This document shows, in pieces, positions 34,197 through 43,400 of a stretch of 64,000 bases of DNA. Every line of letters starts with the position of its first letter. Positions within the stretch are counted from its first letter, which is position 1. Location of the stretch: positions 43,640 through 107,639 of the forward strand of contig JAKFEE010000041.1 of the NCBI GenBank assembly GCA_036675815.1, given 5' to 3'. The notes under the pieces were generated by a model that had not been told where the DNA came from, did no database searches, and saw only the letters and a list, made by a program, of their open reading frames with translations. The stretch comes from JAKFEE01 sp036675815 (GTDB lineage: Bacteria > Pseudomonadota > Alphaproteobacteria > Rhodospirillales > Magnetospirillaceae). Both the position numbers and the translations under genes were made by a program.

Positions 34197-35380
34197 CGGT
34201 TCAGCTCGCGCATGGCGGCATCGAGGCCTTCCAGGGTCAGCGGGAACATGCGCCCGCCCATGAGGTCGCGCATCATCTTCACCGACTGCGTCCACGGCCA
34301 CTGGCCCTCGGGGATGGGGTTCAGCCACACCGCGTGCTGGAAGGTGTCGGTGAGGCGCTGCATCCAGACGTGGCCGGCCTCTTCGTTCCAATACTCGACG
34401 GCGCCGCCGGGATAGGCGATCTCATAAGGGCTCATCGAGGCGTCGCCGACGAAGATCAGCTTGTAGTCGGCGGGATAGGTATGGAGCACGTCCCAGGTCT
34501 TGATGATGTCGGCGTGGCGGCGGCGGTTGTCCTTCCACAAGGCCTCATAGGGGCAGTTGTGGAAGTAGAAGTGCTCGAGATGCTTGAACTCGGCCCGCGC
34601 CGCCGAGAACAGCTCCTCGCAGACGCGGATGTGATCGTCCATCGAGCCGCCGATATCGAGGCACAGCAGCACCTTGATCCTGTTGTGGCGTTCGGGGCGC
34701 ATCTGCACGTCGAGCATGCCGCCGTGGCGCGCCGTCGACGAGATGGTTTCCGACAGGTCGAGCTCGGTGGCGGCGCCCTCGCGGGCGAAACGGCGCAAGC
34801 GGCGCAGCGCCACCTTCATGTTGCGGGTGCCGAGTTCGACGTTGTCGTCGAGATTCTTGAACTCGCGCTTGTCCCACACCTTGACGGCCCGGCGATGGCG
34901 CGACTTGTTCTGGCCGATGCGTACGCCCTCGGGGTTATAGCCGTTGGCGCCGAACGGTGAGGTGCCGCCGGTGCCGATCCATTTGCCGCCGCCGTGGTGC
35001 GCCTCCTTCTGTTCGGCGAGGCGCTGGCGCAGCGTCTCCATCAGCTTCTCGAAACCACCCAGGGATTCGATCTTGGCCTTCTCTTCGTCGGTGAGGAAGC
35101 GCTCCATCAGGCCTTGCAGCCACTCCTCGGGGATGTCGGCGGCGATCTCGTCGACGTCGGTGGCAAGCGACTCGATACCCTTGAACACCTGGCCGAACAC
35201 GCGGTCGAACTTGTCGAGGTTGCGCTCGTCCTTCACCAGGCACGAGCGCGACAGGTAATAGAAATCCTCGACCCGGTAGGAGGCGAGTCCGGCCTTCACC
35301 GCGTCGAGCAGGGTCAGGTACTCGCGCAGGGTGACGGGGACCTTGGCGGCCTTCAGCTCATAAAAGAAGCGCAGGAACAT
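34193..35380 (-). CDS. CoxE-like VWA domain protein
   Basis: 395 residues. The MIDAS motif is LDIGGSMDDH (DxGxS), in the C-terminal VWA-like domain; the N-terminal part has the CoxE-type helical region (YELKAAKVPVTLREYLTLLDAV). Such proteins work with a MoxR AAA ATPase, encoded 143 bp upstream, to mature metalloenzymes or other complexes. The partner is not clear from context. Confidence 0.87.
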   Translation of the reverse strand: MFLRFFYELKAAKVPVTLREYLTLLDAVKAGLASYRVEDFYYLSRSCLVKDERNLDKFDRVFGQVFKGIESLATDVDEIAADIPEEWLQGLMERFLTDEEKAKIESLGGFEKLMETLRQRLAEQKEAHHGGGKWIGTGGTSPFGANGYNPEGVRIGQNKSRHRRAVKVWDKREFKNLDDNVELGTRNMKVALRRLRRFAREGAATELDLSETISSTARHGGMLDVQMRPERHNRIKVLLCLDIGGSMDDHIRVCEELFSAARAEFKHLEHFYFHNCPYEALWKDNRRRHADIIKTWDVLHTYPADYKLIFVGDASMSPYEIAYPGGAVEYWNEEAGHVWMQRLTDTFQHAVWLNPIPEGQWPWTQSVKMMRDLMGGRMFPLTLEGLDAAMRELNR

Positions 35381-35397
35381 GGGATAGGGGCCTCGCT

Positions 35398-35509
35398 AAC
35401 CACAGAGGCACCGAGACACAGAGACGGCACAGAAAAGGATTTCTTTGCCGGCTTTGCCGGCCATCCTTACATCTCTGTGATTCCTCTGTGTCTCTGTGCC
35501 TCTGTGGTT
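35398..35509. repeat. Intergenic 112-bp inverted repeat (hairpin element)
   Basis: The 26-bp arms at 35398-35423 (AACCACAGAGGCACCGAGAC...) and 35484-35509 are near-perfect inverted repeats made of ACAGAG units. The centre holds a second small hairpin (GCCGGCTTTGCCGGC). It lies between moxR and the VWA gene, in a non-coding gap. Confidence 0.9.
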
Positions 35510-35523
35510 CATTACGTGTCCTT

Positions 35524-36369
<846 letters not shown>

Positions 36370-36437
36370 GGTGTCTCCCTCGCCAGTCGCCCGACCATAG
36401 GCAAGCGCCGCCGCACGTTCAAGGAAGACCGAACAGG

Positions 36438-36472
36438 CGAACGGCCCGGCGGGGTGCCCGCCGGGCCGTTCG
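36438..36472. terminator. Strong hairpin after the phasin gene
   Basis: A 16-bp perfect stem (CGAACGGCCCGGCGGG) around loop GTG, without a clear T-run. It lies between the phasin gene stop (36497) and moxR; likely a terminator or mRNA-stabilising hairpin. Confidence 0.6.
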
Positions 36473-36496
36473 GGTTCGCGACCGCGTCGCCCCCGG

Positions 36497-36847
36497 TCAG
36501 GCCGTGACTTTGTAGAGGTCGGCGGCGGCGCGCATCCGCGCCTGCAGCGGCTCGAGCGCGCTGGTGACGACGGTCTGAACGATTTCCACCACCTTGCCGC
36601 TCTCGGCGACCAGGTTATCGGTGTTCTCACGCATCAGCTGCGCCTGCACCTGCAGCAATTCGTTGGGCGACTTGACCCCCGAGAGTGCCTGCGCGGCGGC
36701 GGTGGCCTTGCGGAAATTGGCTTCGGCGAACGCGGCGTACACCTTGCCCAGTTCCTGCACGCCCTTGGCGGTCAGGGTGGTGCTCTGCACCATGGCTTCG
36801 ACGTTCTGCTTGCCGAAGGAGGCGAGTTCCTCGTAGTTCATCAACAT
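36497..36847 (-). CDS. Phasin family protein
   Basis: 116 residues, all helical and of the usual phasin size; MNYEELASFGKQNVEAMVQSTT, SPNELLQVQAQLMRENTDNLVAES and a final helix fit the phasin_2 family. Phasins coat polyhydroxyalkanoate granules. ATG at 36847; a second in-frame Met is two codons downstream. Confidence 0.8.
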   Translation of the reverse strand: MLMNYEELASFGKQNVEAMVQSTTLTAKGVQELGKVYAAFAEANFRKATAAAQALSGVKSPNELLQVQAQLMRENTDNLVAESGKVVEIVQTVVTSALEPLQARMRAAADLYKVTA

Positions 36848-37046
36848 GACGCGGTCCTTCCATCAGGAAAATTGCTGCACTGCAACATAGCCTTTAAGAT
36901 AAGAATCCATTCGGGGAACGCAAGGTATTTCGTAGCCGGCGTGTGACGCGTTTCGGCAACATCCCCACACCGCGCCATGACAAGGTCCAATCCCCGGTGC
37001 TAACCTAGGGAAAAATCACAGTTTCAGGACGGCCAAGGAGGAAGCG

Positions 37047-37421
37047 GTGGCGCGGCGGGTGCTGGTCGTCGATGACGAACCCAATATCGTCCTCTCCCTG
37101 GAATTCCTGATGAAGCAGGCGGGCTACGATGTGCGCGTCGCCCGTGATGGCGAGGCGGCGCTGGCGGCGGTGGCGGCCGAGCCACCAGACCTGATTCTAT
37201 TGGACGTCATGCTGCCGAAGCGCGACGGCTATGATGTCTGTCAGAGCATTCGCGCCGATCCCGCCTTGCGCGGGGTGCGCATCATCATGCTGACGGCGCG
37301 CGGTCGCGAGATCGAACGGGAAAAGGGCTTGGCGCTCGGCGCCGACGACTACATCACCAAGCCGTTCTCGACACGCGAGGTCGTCGAGAGGGTGCATCAT
37401 TATCTGGATCCCCAGGCGTAA
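37047..37421 (+). CDS. Single-domain response regulator
   Basis: 124 residues, receiver only: acidic pair Asp9-Asp10, acceptor Asp53 in LILLDVMLPKRDG, Thr in MLTARG and Lys in DDYITKPF. GTG start with GGAGGAAGCG ahead of it. It precedes by 16 bp the exonuclease fusion gene and belongs to the same cluster as the transporter-kinase. Confidence 0.87.
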   Translation: MARRVLVVDDEPNIVLSLEFLMKQAGYDVRVARDGEAALAAVAAEPPDLILLDVMLPKRDGYDVCQSIRADPALRGVRIIMLTARGREIEREKGLALGADDYITKPFSTREVVERVHHYLDPQA

Positions 37422-37437
37422 GTGCGGGGGGCGCGGC

Positions 37438-39540
37438 ATGACGGCGCGACAGACTCTGGCCATCATGTACGGCACCATTGCCGGCGTTGTTCTCGGCATC
37501 GTCGTGGCCGCTGCCTGGTCGGTCCAGGACGTCGCGCAGTTGCCCGAGGCCCAGCGCCTGGCACTCACGCGCATGGCGTTCCTCATCGGCACGATCTTGG
37601 CGGCGCTGGTGATGGCGTTGTGGCTTTATGTCGACCGTGCCGTGCTCAAGCCGCTGCAAGCCATGGGCGCTGACGCCCGCATGCTGGCCCAGTCGCGCCA
37701 GACCGAAAGGCCGCTGAGGGTGCCGGCGGTCCACCATCTGGGAGACGCGGCCCAGGCCTTCACCGATGTCGTCGACGCGATGCAGGCGTCGCGTCAGGAT
37801 CTGGTGCGGGCCATGGAGACGGCCCGGACCCAGGTGGCCGAGCAGAAGAGTTGGCTCGAGGTGATTCTGCTCGACTTGTCGGAAGGCGTGGTCGTATGCA
37901 ACGGCGCCCATCAGGTGATGCTGTACAATTCGGCGGCGATGCGCGTGGTTGGCGGGGAAAGCCTGGGCCTCGGCCGCCCCGTGTTCGACGTGCTTGCCCG
38001 CGCGCCGCTGCTGCATACCTTCGAACTGCTGGTGCACCGCCGGCATGGCGCCGCCGGCAGGCCCGATCACAGCGCCCCGTTCGTGTGTGCCACGGCCGAT
38101 TCGCGCCTGCTGCTGCAGGCCCGGATGGCGTTGATCGAGAGCGACGGCGGGGCCAGCGGCTATGTTCTCACCCTGGTGGACATCAGTCGTCAGGTGGGGC
38201 TGCTGAACAAGGCCGACGCCGTGCGGCGCGCCATTACCCGCGAGCTGCGCGGCCCTTTGGCGGCGTTGCGCGCCACCGCCGAAACCGTTGCCCAGTTTCC
38301 GGCGATGGGTCCCGACCAGCGCGCCGCATTCGACCGGGCGATTCTCAGCGAAGCCGTGGTGCTGTCCGAGCGCATCGAGGAATTGGCGGCCGCGTGCCGC
38401 GATCATGAGCTCGCGCGCTGGCCGATGGCCGACATCTATTCGCTCGATCTCTTCAGCATCGTTGCCCGTCGGGTGGCGTCGCGCCACGGGATCACGGTGA
38501 CGCTGATCGGCATACCGCTGTGGCTGCAGGGGGACAGCCATTCGCTGATGCTGGCCCTCGAACATCTGTTCGGCCTGCTGCACCGCCATGCCGGCGCCAC
38601 CGCCTTCGACGTGGAGGCGCTGCTGGGCGACCGCCGCACCTATCTCGACATCGTCTGGGACGGCGACGCGGTTCCGTCGCACGTCATCGAGCAATGGATG
38701 GGGGAAACCATCGAGGGCGGGATCGAGCCTATGACCCTGCGCGAGGTGTTGGATCGCCACGGCAGCGAGCCATGGAGCCTGCAGCAGCGACCGGGGCGGG
38801 CGCTGTTGCGCCTGCCGATGCCGGCGCCGCAACGGCCGCAGTTCGAGGAAGGTGTGGGGCAGCTGCCGCCACGCCCGGAGTTCTATGACTTCGGCCTCAT
38901 GCACGAATATTCCGTGGCCGGTGACCAGGGCGAGCGCAACCTGCGCGAGCTCTCGTTCGTCGTCTTCGACACCGAGACCACCGGTTTGCAGCCGACACAA
39001 GGTGACGAGGTGATTTCCATCGCTGGCGTACGCGTCGTGCGCGGCCGCGTCCTCTCGGGCGAGACCTTCGAGCGCCTGGTTGATCCGCAACGGCCAGTTC
39101 CTGCGGACTCGATCCGCTTCCATGGCATCACCGACGCCATGGTGCACGGCAAGCCGCCCCTTTCGGTGGTGCTGCCTCAGTTTCGGGCGTTCGTCGGCGA
39201 TGCCGTGCTGGTGGCGCACAATGCGGCTTTCGACATCAAGTTCCTGCGCATGAAAGAGGCGCACAGCGGCGTCCGTTTGCGCAATCCCGTGCTCGACACG
39301 CTGGTGTTGTCGGTGCTGCTCGATGGTGAGGCCGCCGACCATTCGTTGGACGCCATCGCCGAGCGGCTGGGGGTGCGGGTCAAGGGCCGCCACACCGCGC
39401 TGGGTGACGCCCTGGCCACGGCCGAGGTGCTGGTGCGGATGATTGATCGGCTGGAGAGCCGCGGCCTCGCCACGCTCGCGCAGGTCATGGCGGCATCGAA
39501 CATGGCATTGGAGTTGCGGCGGCGAGAGACGGCCTTCTAG
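37438..39540 (+). CDS. Membrane kinase-like protein fused to a DEDDh 3'-5' exonuclease
   Basis: 700 residues. Two membrane helices (about 6-26 and 41-63), a HAMP-like coiled coil and a PAS domain (about 135-255) are followed by a degenerate HisKA/HATPase region: the H-box is ITRELRGPL, with Arg268 where a phosphorylated His should be. The C-terminal domain (about 505-700) is a DEDDh exonuclease like DnaQ, with Asp511/Glu513 (VFDTETTG), Asp599 (AAFDIKFL), His652 and Asp657 (HTALGDA). So the sensor part appears unable to autophosphorylate, while the nuclease looks intact. Similar proteins occur beside acetate/solute symporter-kinase genes. Confidence 0.85.
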   Translation: MTARQTLAIMYGTIAGVVLGIVVAAAWSVQDVAQLPEAQRLALTRMAFLIGTILAALVMALWLYVDRAVLKPLQAMGADARMLAQSRQTERPLRVPAVHHLGDAAQAFTDVVDAMQASRQDLVRAMETARTQVAEQKSWLEVILLDLSEGVVVCNGAHQVMLYNSAAMRVVGGESLGLGRPVFDVLARAPLLHTFELLVHRRHGAAGRPDHSAPFVCATADSRLLLQARMALIESDGGASGYVLTLVDISRQVGLLNKADAVRRAITRELRGPLAALRATAETVAQFPAMGPDQRAAFDRAILSEAVVLSERIEELAAACRDHELARWPMADIYSLDLFSIVARRVASRHGITVTLIGIPLWLQGDSHSLMLALEHLFGLLHRHAGATAFDVEALLGDRRTYLDIVWDGDAVPSHVIEQWMGETIEGGIEPMTLREVLDRHGSEPWSLQQRPGRALLRLPMPAPQRPQFEEGVGQLPPRPEFYDFGLMHEYSVAGDQGERNLRELSFVVFDTETTGLQPTQGDEVISIAGVRVVRGRVLSGETFERLVDPQRPVPADSIRFHGITDAMVHGKPPLSVVLPQFRAFVGDAVLVAHNAAFDIKFLRMKEAHSGVRLRNPVLDTLVLSVLLDGEAADHSLDAIAERLGVRVKGRHTALGDALATAEVLVRMIDRLESRGLATLAQVMAASNMALELRRRETAF

Positions 39541-39546
39541 CCGCGC

Positions 39547-39720
39547 TCATTCCCAGCGGGGCAGGGGCTTCTTCGCCCAGTTCAGGGTGATCGACGGTTC
39601 GGTGACGAGATGGACCCGCTTGCAATCCTGGCACCAGGCGACGTCCCCCTCGTCGAGAGATTCGACGATGTGTTCGGTCAATTGCAGGCAGGACGGACAC
39701 AGCAGCTGCTGGCGGGCCAT
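39547..39720 (-). CDS. Small zinc-ribbon-like protein
   Basis: 57 residues: LLCPSCLQL and AWCQDCKRV give two CxxC pairs 19 residues apart, typical of a zinc ribbon. GGGAG precedes the ATG at 39720. It fits in the gap between the exonuclease fusion and the small membrane gene, on the other strand. No family assigned. Confidence 0.55.
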   Translation of the reverse strand: MARQQLLCPSCLQLTEHIVESLDEGDVAWCQDCKRVHLVTEPSITLNWAKKPLPRWE

Positions 39721-39848
39721 CACCGTTCTCCCAACGACGCTTGCTATTGGGCGTTAGATGGGGCCGGGCCAGTGCGAAAAAAGTGCCGAAATCCTCCCCT
39801 GTTCGGGGCAGGGCCGCCGGTGCAAACGAATGCCATGGAAGAGATGTA

Positions 39849-40103
39849 ATGCCGACTCCTTCGCAAAAGTCAGGGGATGACTTTACGGTTGTCCAGTACA
39901 GCCGCTTGACACGCCGTCTCGCGGCGGTCTTTGTCCTGGCGTTGGTGCTGTTCCACCCACCACTGATGACCATCTTCGGGCAGGGCGGGCAGATCGGCGG
40001 CTATCCTCTGCTGTTCGCCTATCTCTTCGCAAGCTGGGCCGCGGTGGTCGTCGGATTGTTCCTGGCGGTGCGGGCCGTCGGGCGGGATGGCGGCGTTGAC
40101 TGA
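39849..40103 (+). CDS. Small two-helix membrane protein
   Basis: 84 residues with two hydrophobic helices (about 26-45 and 55-77). ATG 39849 has GGAAGAG before it. The end overlaps the start of the transporter-kinase by 17 bp. This position and size recall the small DUF4212/DUF485-like partner of SSF transporters, but I see no clear family match. Confidence 0.6.
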   Translation: MPTPSQKSGDDFTVVQYSRLTRRLAAVFVLALVLFHPPLMTIFGQGGQIGGYPLLFAYLFASWAAVVVGLFLAVRAVGRDGGVD

Positions 40104-42831
40104 CGGCTGGCTCATACCGACGGCGGCGATCGCCTATCTCAGCCTGCTGTTCGGCATCGCCTATGTCGGTGATCGCCGCGCCGAACAGGGGCGCAGCCTG
40201 ATCAACAGCCCCTATGTCTACGCCCTGTCCATCGCCGTCTACTGCACGTCCTGGACCTTCTACGGCAGCGTCGGCCGCGCCGCCCAGGCCGGGCCGCAAT
40301 TCCTGCCGATCTACATCGGGCCGACGCTGATGGCGGCGTTGTGGTGGGTGGTGCTGCGCAAGATCGTGCGCATTGCCAAGCGCAACCGCATCACCTCGAT
40401 TGCCGACTTCATCGGCTCGCGCTACGGCAAGAGTCGGCTGCTCGGTGGTTTGGTGACGGTGATCGCCATCATCGGCATCGTCCCCTACATTTCGCTGCAA
40501 CTGAAGGCGATCGCCGCCAGCTACGGGGCGCTTACCGGGCAGGCCCTGCTCGAACCGCAGCCCTTGCTGACCGACAGTGCCTTCCATGTCGCGGTTCTCC
40601 TCGCCGTCTTCTCCATCCTGTTCGGCACCCGCCACATCGACGCCAGCGAACACCACGAGGGCATGGTGGCGGCGGTGGCGTTCGAATCCTCGGTCAAGCT
40701 CGTCGCCTTTCTCGCCGTCGGCGTGTTCGTCGTCTACGGGCTGTTCGACGGCTTCGGCGACCTGTTCGCGCGTGCCGAACGGCATCCCGAGTTCGCGCGC
40801 CTGTTCACCTTGGATGGCCGGGCGCAGATCAGCTGGGTTGCGGTGACGTTGCTGTCGGCGCTGGTGATCGTCTGCCTGCCGCGCCAGTTCCAGGTGGCGG
40901 TGGTCGAGAACGTCGACGAGCGGCATGTGGCCAAGGCGATCTGGCTGTTTCCGGCCTATCTGCTGGCCATCAACGTCTTCGTGCTGCCCATCGCCCTGGC
41001 CGGCGTGCTGTCGCTGCCCGCGGGAAGCGTCCACCCCGACCTGTATGTACTCGCCTTGCCGATGGTCAGTGGGGCCGAGAGTATGGCGCTGTTGGTTTTC
41101 CTGGGCGGGCTCTCGGCCGGCACCGGCATGGTCATCGTCGAAACGGTGGCCCTGTCGACGATGGCGTGCAACGACCTCATCATGCCCTTGCTGTTGCGCT
41201 GGCATTGGGCGGGGCTGGGCCGACGCAGCGATCTCAGCCGGCTGCTGCTGTTGATCCGGCGGCTGACCATCGTCGGCGTGGTGATGCTCGGCTATTTCTA
41301 CGAGCGGCTGATCGGCCAAGCCTTCTCGCTGGTGGGTATCGGCCTGATGTCGTTTGCCGCCGCGGCGCAATTCGCCCCGGTCCTGCTGGGCGGCATCTTC
41401 TGGAAGGGGGCGACCCGCCGCGGCGCCCTGGCCGGGCTTTCCGCCGGTTTCGCCGTCTGGGCCTACACCCTGTTGCTGCCGTCCTTGGCGTTGTCGGGGT
41501 GGCTGCCTCACACCATCGTCGAGCACGGGCCGTTCGGCATCGCCCTGTTGCGGCCACAGGAACTGTTCGGGATGAGCGGCCTCGACCCGATCAGCCATGC
41601 CCTGATCTGGAGCATGCTGGCCAATGTCGGCAGCTATCTCCTGGTCTCGCTGTTCACCGAGCCCACCGACATCGAGCGGGTGCAGGCGGCGCTGTTCGTC
41701 GACGTCTTCCGCCCGGCGGGACACAGCGCCCAGGCGAGGGCTTGGCGCGGCACCGCCACGGTGTCCGACCTCGTTGCCCTGGTTGGCCGCTTCGTCGGCA
41801 TCGAGCGTACGCAAAGCGCCTTCGCCCGCTACGCCCAGACGCACCGCCTCGACCTCGCCAGCCTTGCCCAGGCCGATGCCGATCTGGTGGCCTTCGCCGA
41901 ACGGCTGCTAGCTGGCGCCATCGGTGCCGGCTCGGCGCGGGTGATGCTGGCTTCGGTGGTCAAGGGCGAGACGCTGGGGCTGTCGGGGGTGCTCGAGATC
42001 CTCGACGAGGCACAGCAGGTCATCGCCTACAGTCGTCAGCTCCAGGCCAAATCATACGAATTGGAGAAGACATCGGCCGAGTTGCGCGCCGCGAACGAGC
42101 GCCTGCAGCAGCTCGACCGGCTCAAGGATGATTTCATCAATACGGTCACGCACGAGTTGCGCACGCCGCTGACCTCGATCCGTTCGTTCTCTGAGATCCT
42201 GCGCGACAACCCCGGCCTGCCGATGGTGCAGCGCCAGGAGTTCCTGGGCATCGTCATCAGCGAGAGCGAGCGCTTGACCCGGCTCGTCAACCAGGTGCTG
42301 GATCTGGCCAAGCTCGAAGCCGGGGCGGTGCAATGGACCATAACCCAGGTCGACATGGGGGCGGTGGTGCGTGCGGCCATCGAGGCCACCGGCAGTCTGT
42401 TCAGCGACAAGCGCGTGGCGCTGGTCGCCCGGCTACCCGAGCAGCCCCTGCCGATTCGGGGCGATCGTGATCGGCTGATCCAGGTCGCCATCAATCTTCT
42501 GTCCAATGCCGTGAAGTTCTGCCCGCCCGAGAAGGGCCGCGTCACCGTGACCCTCGAGCGCGAGGACGACAGGATTCGGCTGTCGATTGCCGACAACGGC
42601 CCCGGCATTCCCGACTGGGCCAAGGACGTGGTTTTCGAGAAGTTCCTGCAAGTCGGCGACACGATGACCGAGAAGCCCCAGGGAACCGGCCTCGGGCTGG
42701 CGATTTGCCGCCATATCGTCGTCCATCTCGGCGGCCGCATCTGGGTGGAGAGCGCCGCCGGCCAGGGCGCCTGCTTTCGCATCGAACTGCCGGCGCTGGC
42801 CCCGGTTGCGCATGGCGCCGCCGTCGCCTAG
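40087..42831 (+). CDS. CbrA-like sodium/solute symporter-histidine kinase
   Basis: 914 residues. The N-terminal 500 or so form an SSF transporter domain with about 13 helices (SPYVYALSIAVYCTSWTFYGSVG, TSIADFIGSRYGKS). A linker with a STAC-like region leads to the kinase core: His689 in THELRTPLTSIRSFSEIL, then NLLSNAVKFC, IADNGPGIPD and GTGLGLAICRH. CbrA-type kinases sense nutrients through the transporter module. The dedicated regulator may be the receiver at 37047; no NtrC-like CbrB is present here. Confidence 0.9.
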   Translation: MAALTDGWLIPTAAIAYLSLLFGIAYVGDRRAEQGRSLINSPYVYALSIAVYCTSWTFYGSVGRAAQAGPQFLPIYIGPTLMAALWWVVLRKIVRIAKRNRITSIADFIGSRYGKSRLLGGLVTVIAIIGIVPYISLQLKAIAASYGALTGQALLEPQPLLTDSAFHVAVLLAVFSILFGTRHIDASEHHEGMVAAVAFESSVKLVAFLAVGVFVVYGLFDGFGDLFARAERHPEFARLFTLDGRAQISWVAVTLLSALVIVCLPRQFQVAVVENVDERHVAKAIWLFPAYLLAINVFVLPIALAGVLSLPAGSVHPDLYVLALPMVSGAESMALLVFLGGLSAGTGMVIVETVALSTMACNDLIMPLLLRWHWAGLGRRSDLSRLLLLIRRLTIVGVVMLGYFYERLIGQAFSLVGIGLMSFAAAAQFAPVLLGGIFWKGATRRGALAGLSAGFAVWAYTLLLPSLALSGWLPHTIVEHGPFGIALLRPQELFGMSGLDPISHALIWSMLANVGSYLLVSLFTEPTDIERVQAALFVDVFRPAGHSAQARAWRGTATVSDLVALVGRFVGIERTQSAFARYAQTHRLDLASLAQADADLVAFAERLLAGAIGAGSARVMLASVVKGETLGLSGVLEILDEAQQVIAYSRQLQAKSYELEKTSAELRAANERLQQLDRLKDDFINTVTHELRTPLTSIRSFSEILRDNPGLPMVQRQEFLGIVISESERLTRLVNQVLDLAKLEAGAVQWTITQVDMGAVVRAAIEATGSLFSDKRVALVARLPEQPLPIRGDRDRLIQVAINLLSNAVKFCPPEKGRVTVTLEREDDRIRLSIADNGPGIPDWAKDVVFEKFLQVGDTMTEKPQGTGLGLAICRHIVVHLGGRIWVESAAGQGACFRIELPALAPVAHGAAVA

Positions 42832-43127
42832 GCCTTCCACAGCCGCTTGACTGAGCCGTGCATGATCTCGGAGGCGCGCGACCGGCTGCCCAACACCTTG
42901 GCCAAGTCGCGCTGCTCGTAGCCCGCTTGCTCCATGCGGAAGCGGATGGCATCGAGGGCCGAGGGCGGATCGATCGGGAATGCTTCCCGCTCGTACCGCT
43001 CCACCAGGATGGCCAGCACCTCCAATTCGGCCACCTCCGGAGTTCCCTCTTCGGAATCCATCAGTTCATCGATGCGGGCCAGCGCTGCGTTATGATTCTC
43101 GGGCGTCTTGATCGGTCGAATGGTCAT
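42828..43127 (-). pseudogene. HigA-type antitoxin, truncated in the HTH
   Basis: 99 residues. The N-terminal region MTIRPIKTPENHNAALARI, EVLAILVERYE and the PIDPPSALDAIRFRMEQAG segment match HigA, and the HTH begins at RDLAKVLGSRSRASEIMHGS. It then ends as VKRLWKA, missing the last HTH helices and about 15-20 residues. The reading frame is intact but the DNA-binding part is not, and it is preceded by a broken toxin. Confidence 0.75.
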
Positions 43128-43130
43128 GGC

Positions 43131-43330
43131 TCACACCGTTGTTGCGTCGATTTCATCGTATCGGCATGTGTTCCGGCGAACCGGAGGCGAGCGACCTGGG
43201 CGACGCAGTTGAATTGCACGATCAGCCGATACCGATTGCCGCACATGTTGGAGACGACCCTATTGGAACGTTCGCTCATCTGCGCCTCCGCGTCGCTTTC
43301 GGCCTGCACGTCGCCGGATGAAAACAGACG
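43131..43330 (-). pseudogene. HigB-type toxin remnant, frameshifted and N-terminally truncated
   Basis: The frame reads SGDVQAESDA ... SNRVVSNMCGNRYRLIVQFN ... RFAGTHAD, the middle and C-terminal part of HigB. After GTHAD the frame shifts; one base forward it resumes as YDEIDATTV then a stop that abuts the higA start. This is what a single-base deletion would give. The first 40 or so residues are also missing (an in-frame TAG lies upstream). Confidence 0.78.
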
Positions 43331-43400
43331 CTAAAAACGACCTTAACGTTGGTTGCTGCCCGCATTAGGATCGGCCTTTTGGTCAGCAGGGGTGAAGCAG

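Noticed and set aside
36848..37046. A promoter or riboswitch upstream of the receiver at 37047
   Set aside because: Apart from a good ribosome binding site (GGAGGAAG) nothing stands out; no conserved riboswitch pattern was seen.
37354..39393. Open frame of 679 codons on the minus strand opposite the exonuclease fusion
   Set aside because: It is the antisense of a gene with clear domains. In GC-rich DNA such frames arise often, and the translation is His/Gln/Arg-rich without recognisable motifs.
39883..41844. Open frame of 653 codons on the minus strand opposite the transporter-kinase
   Set aside because: Antisense shadow of the SSF domain; low-complexity composition and no motifs.
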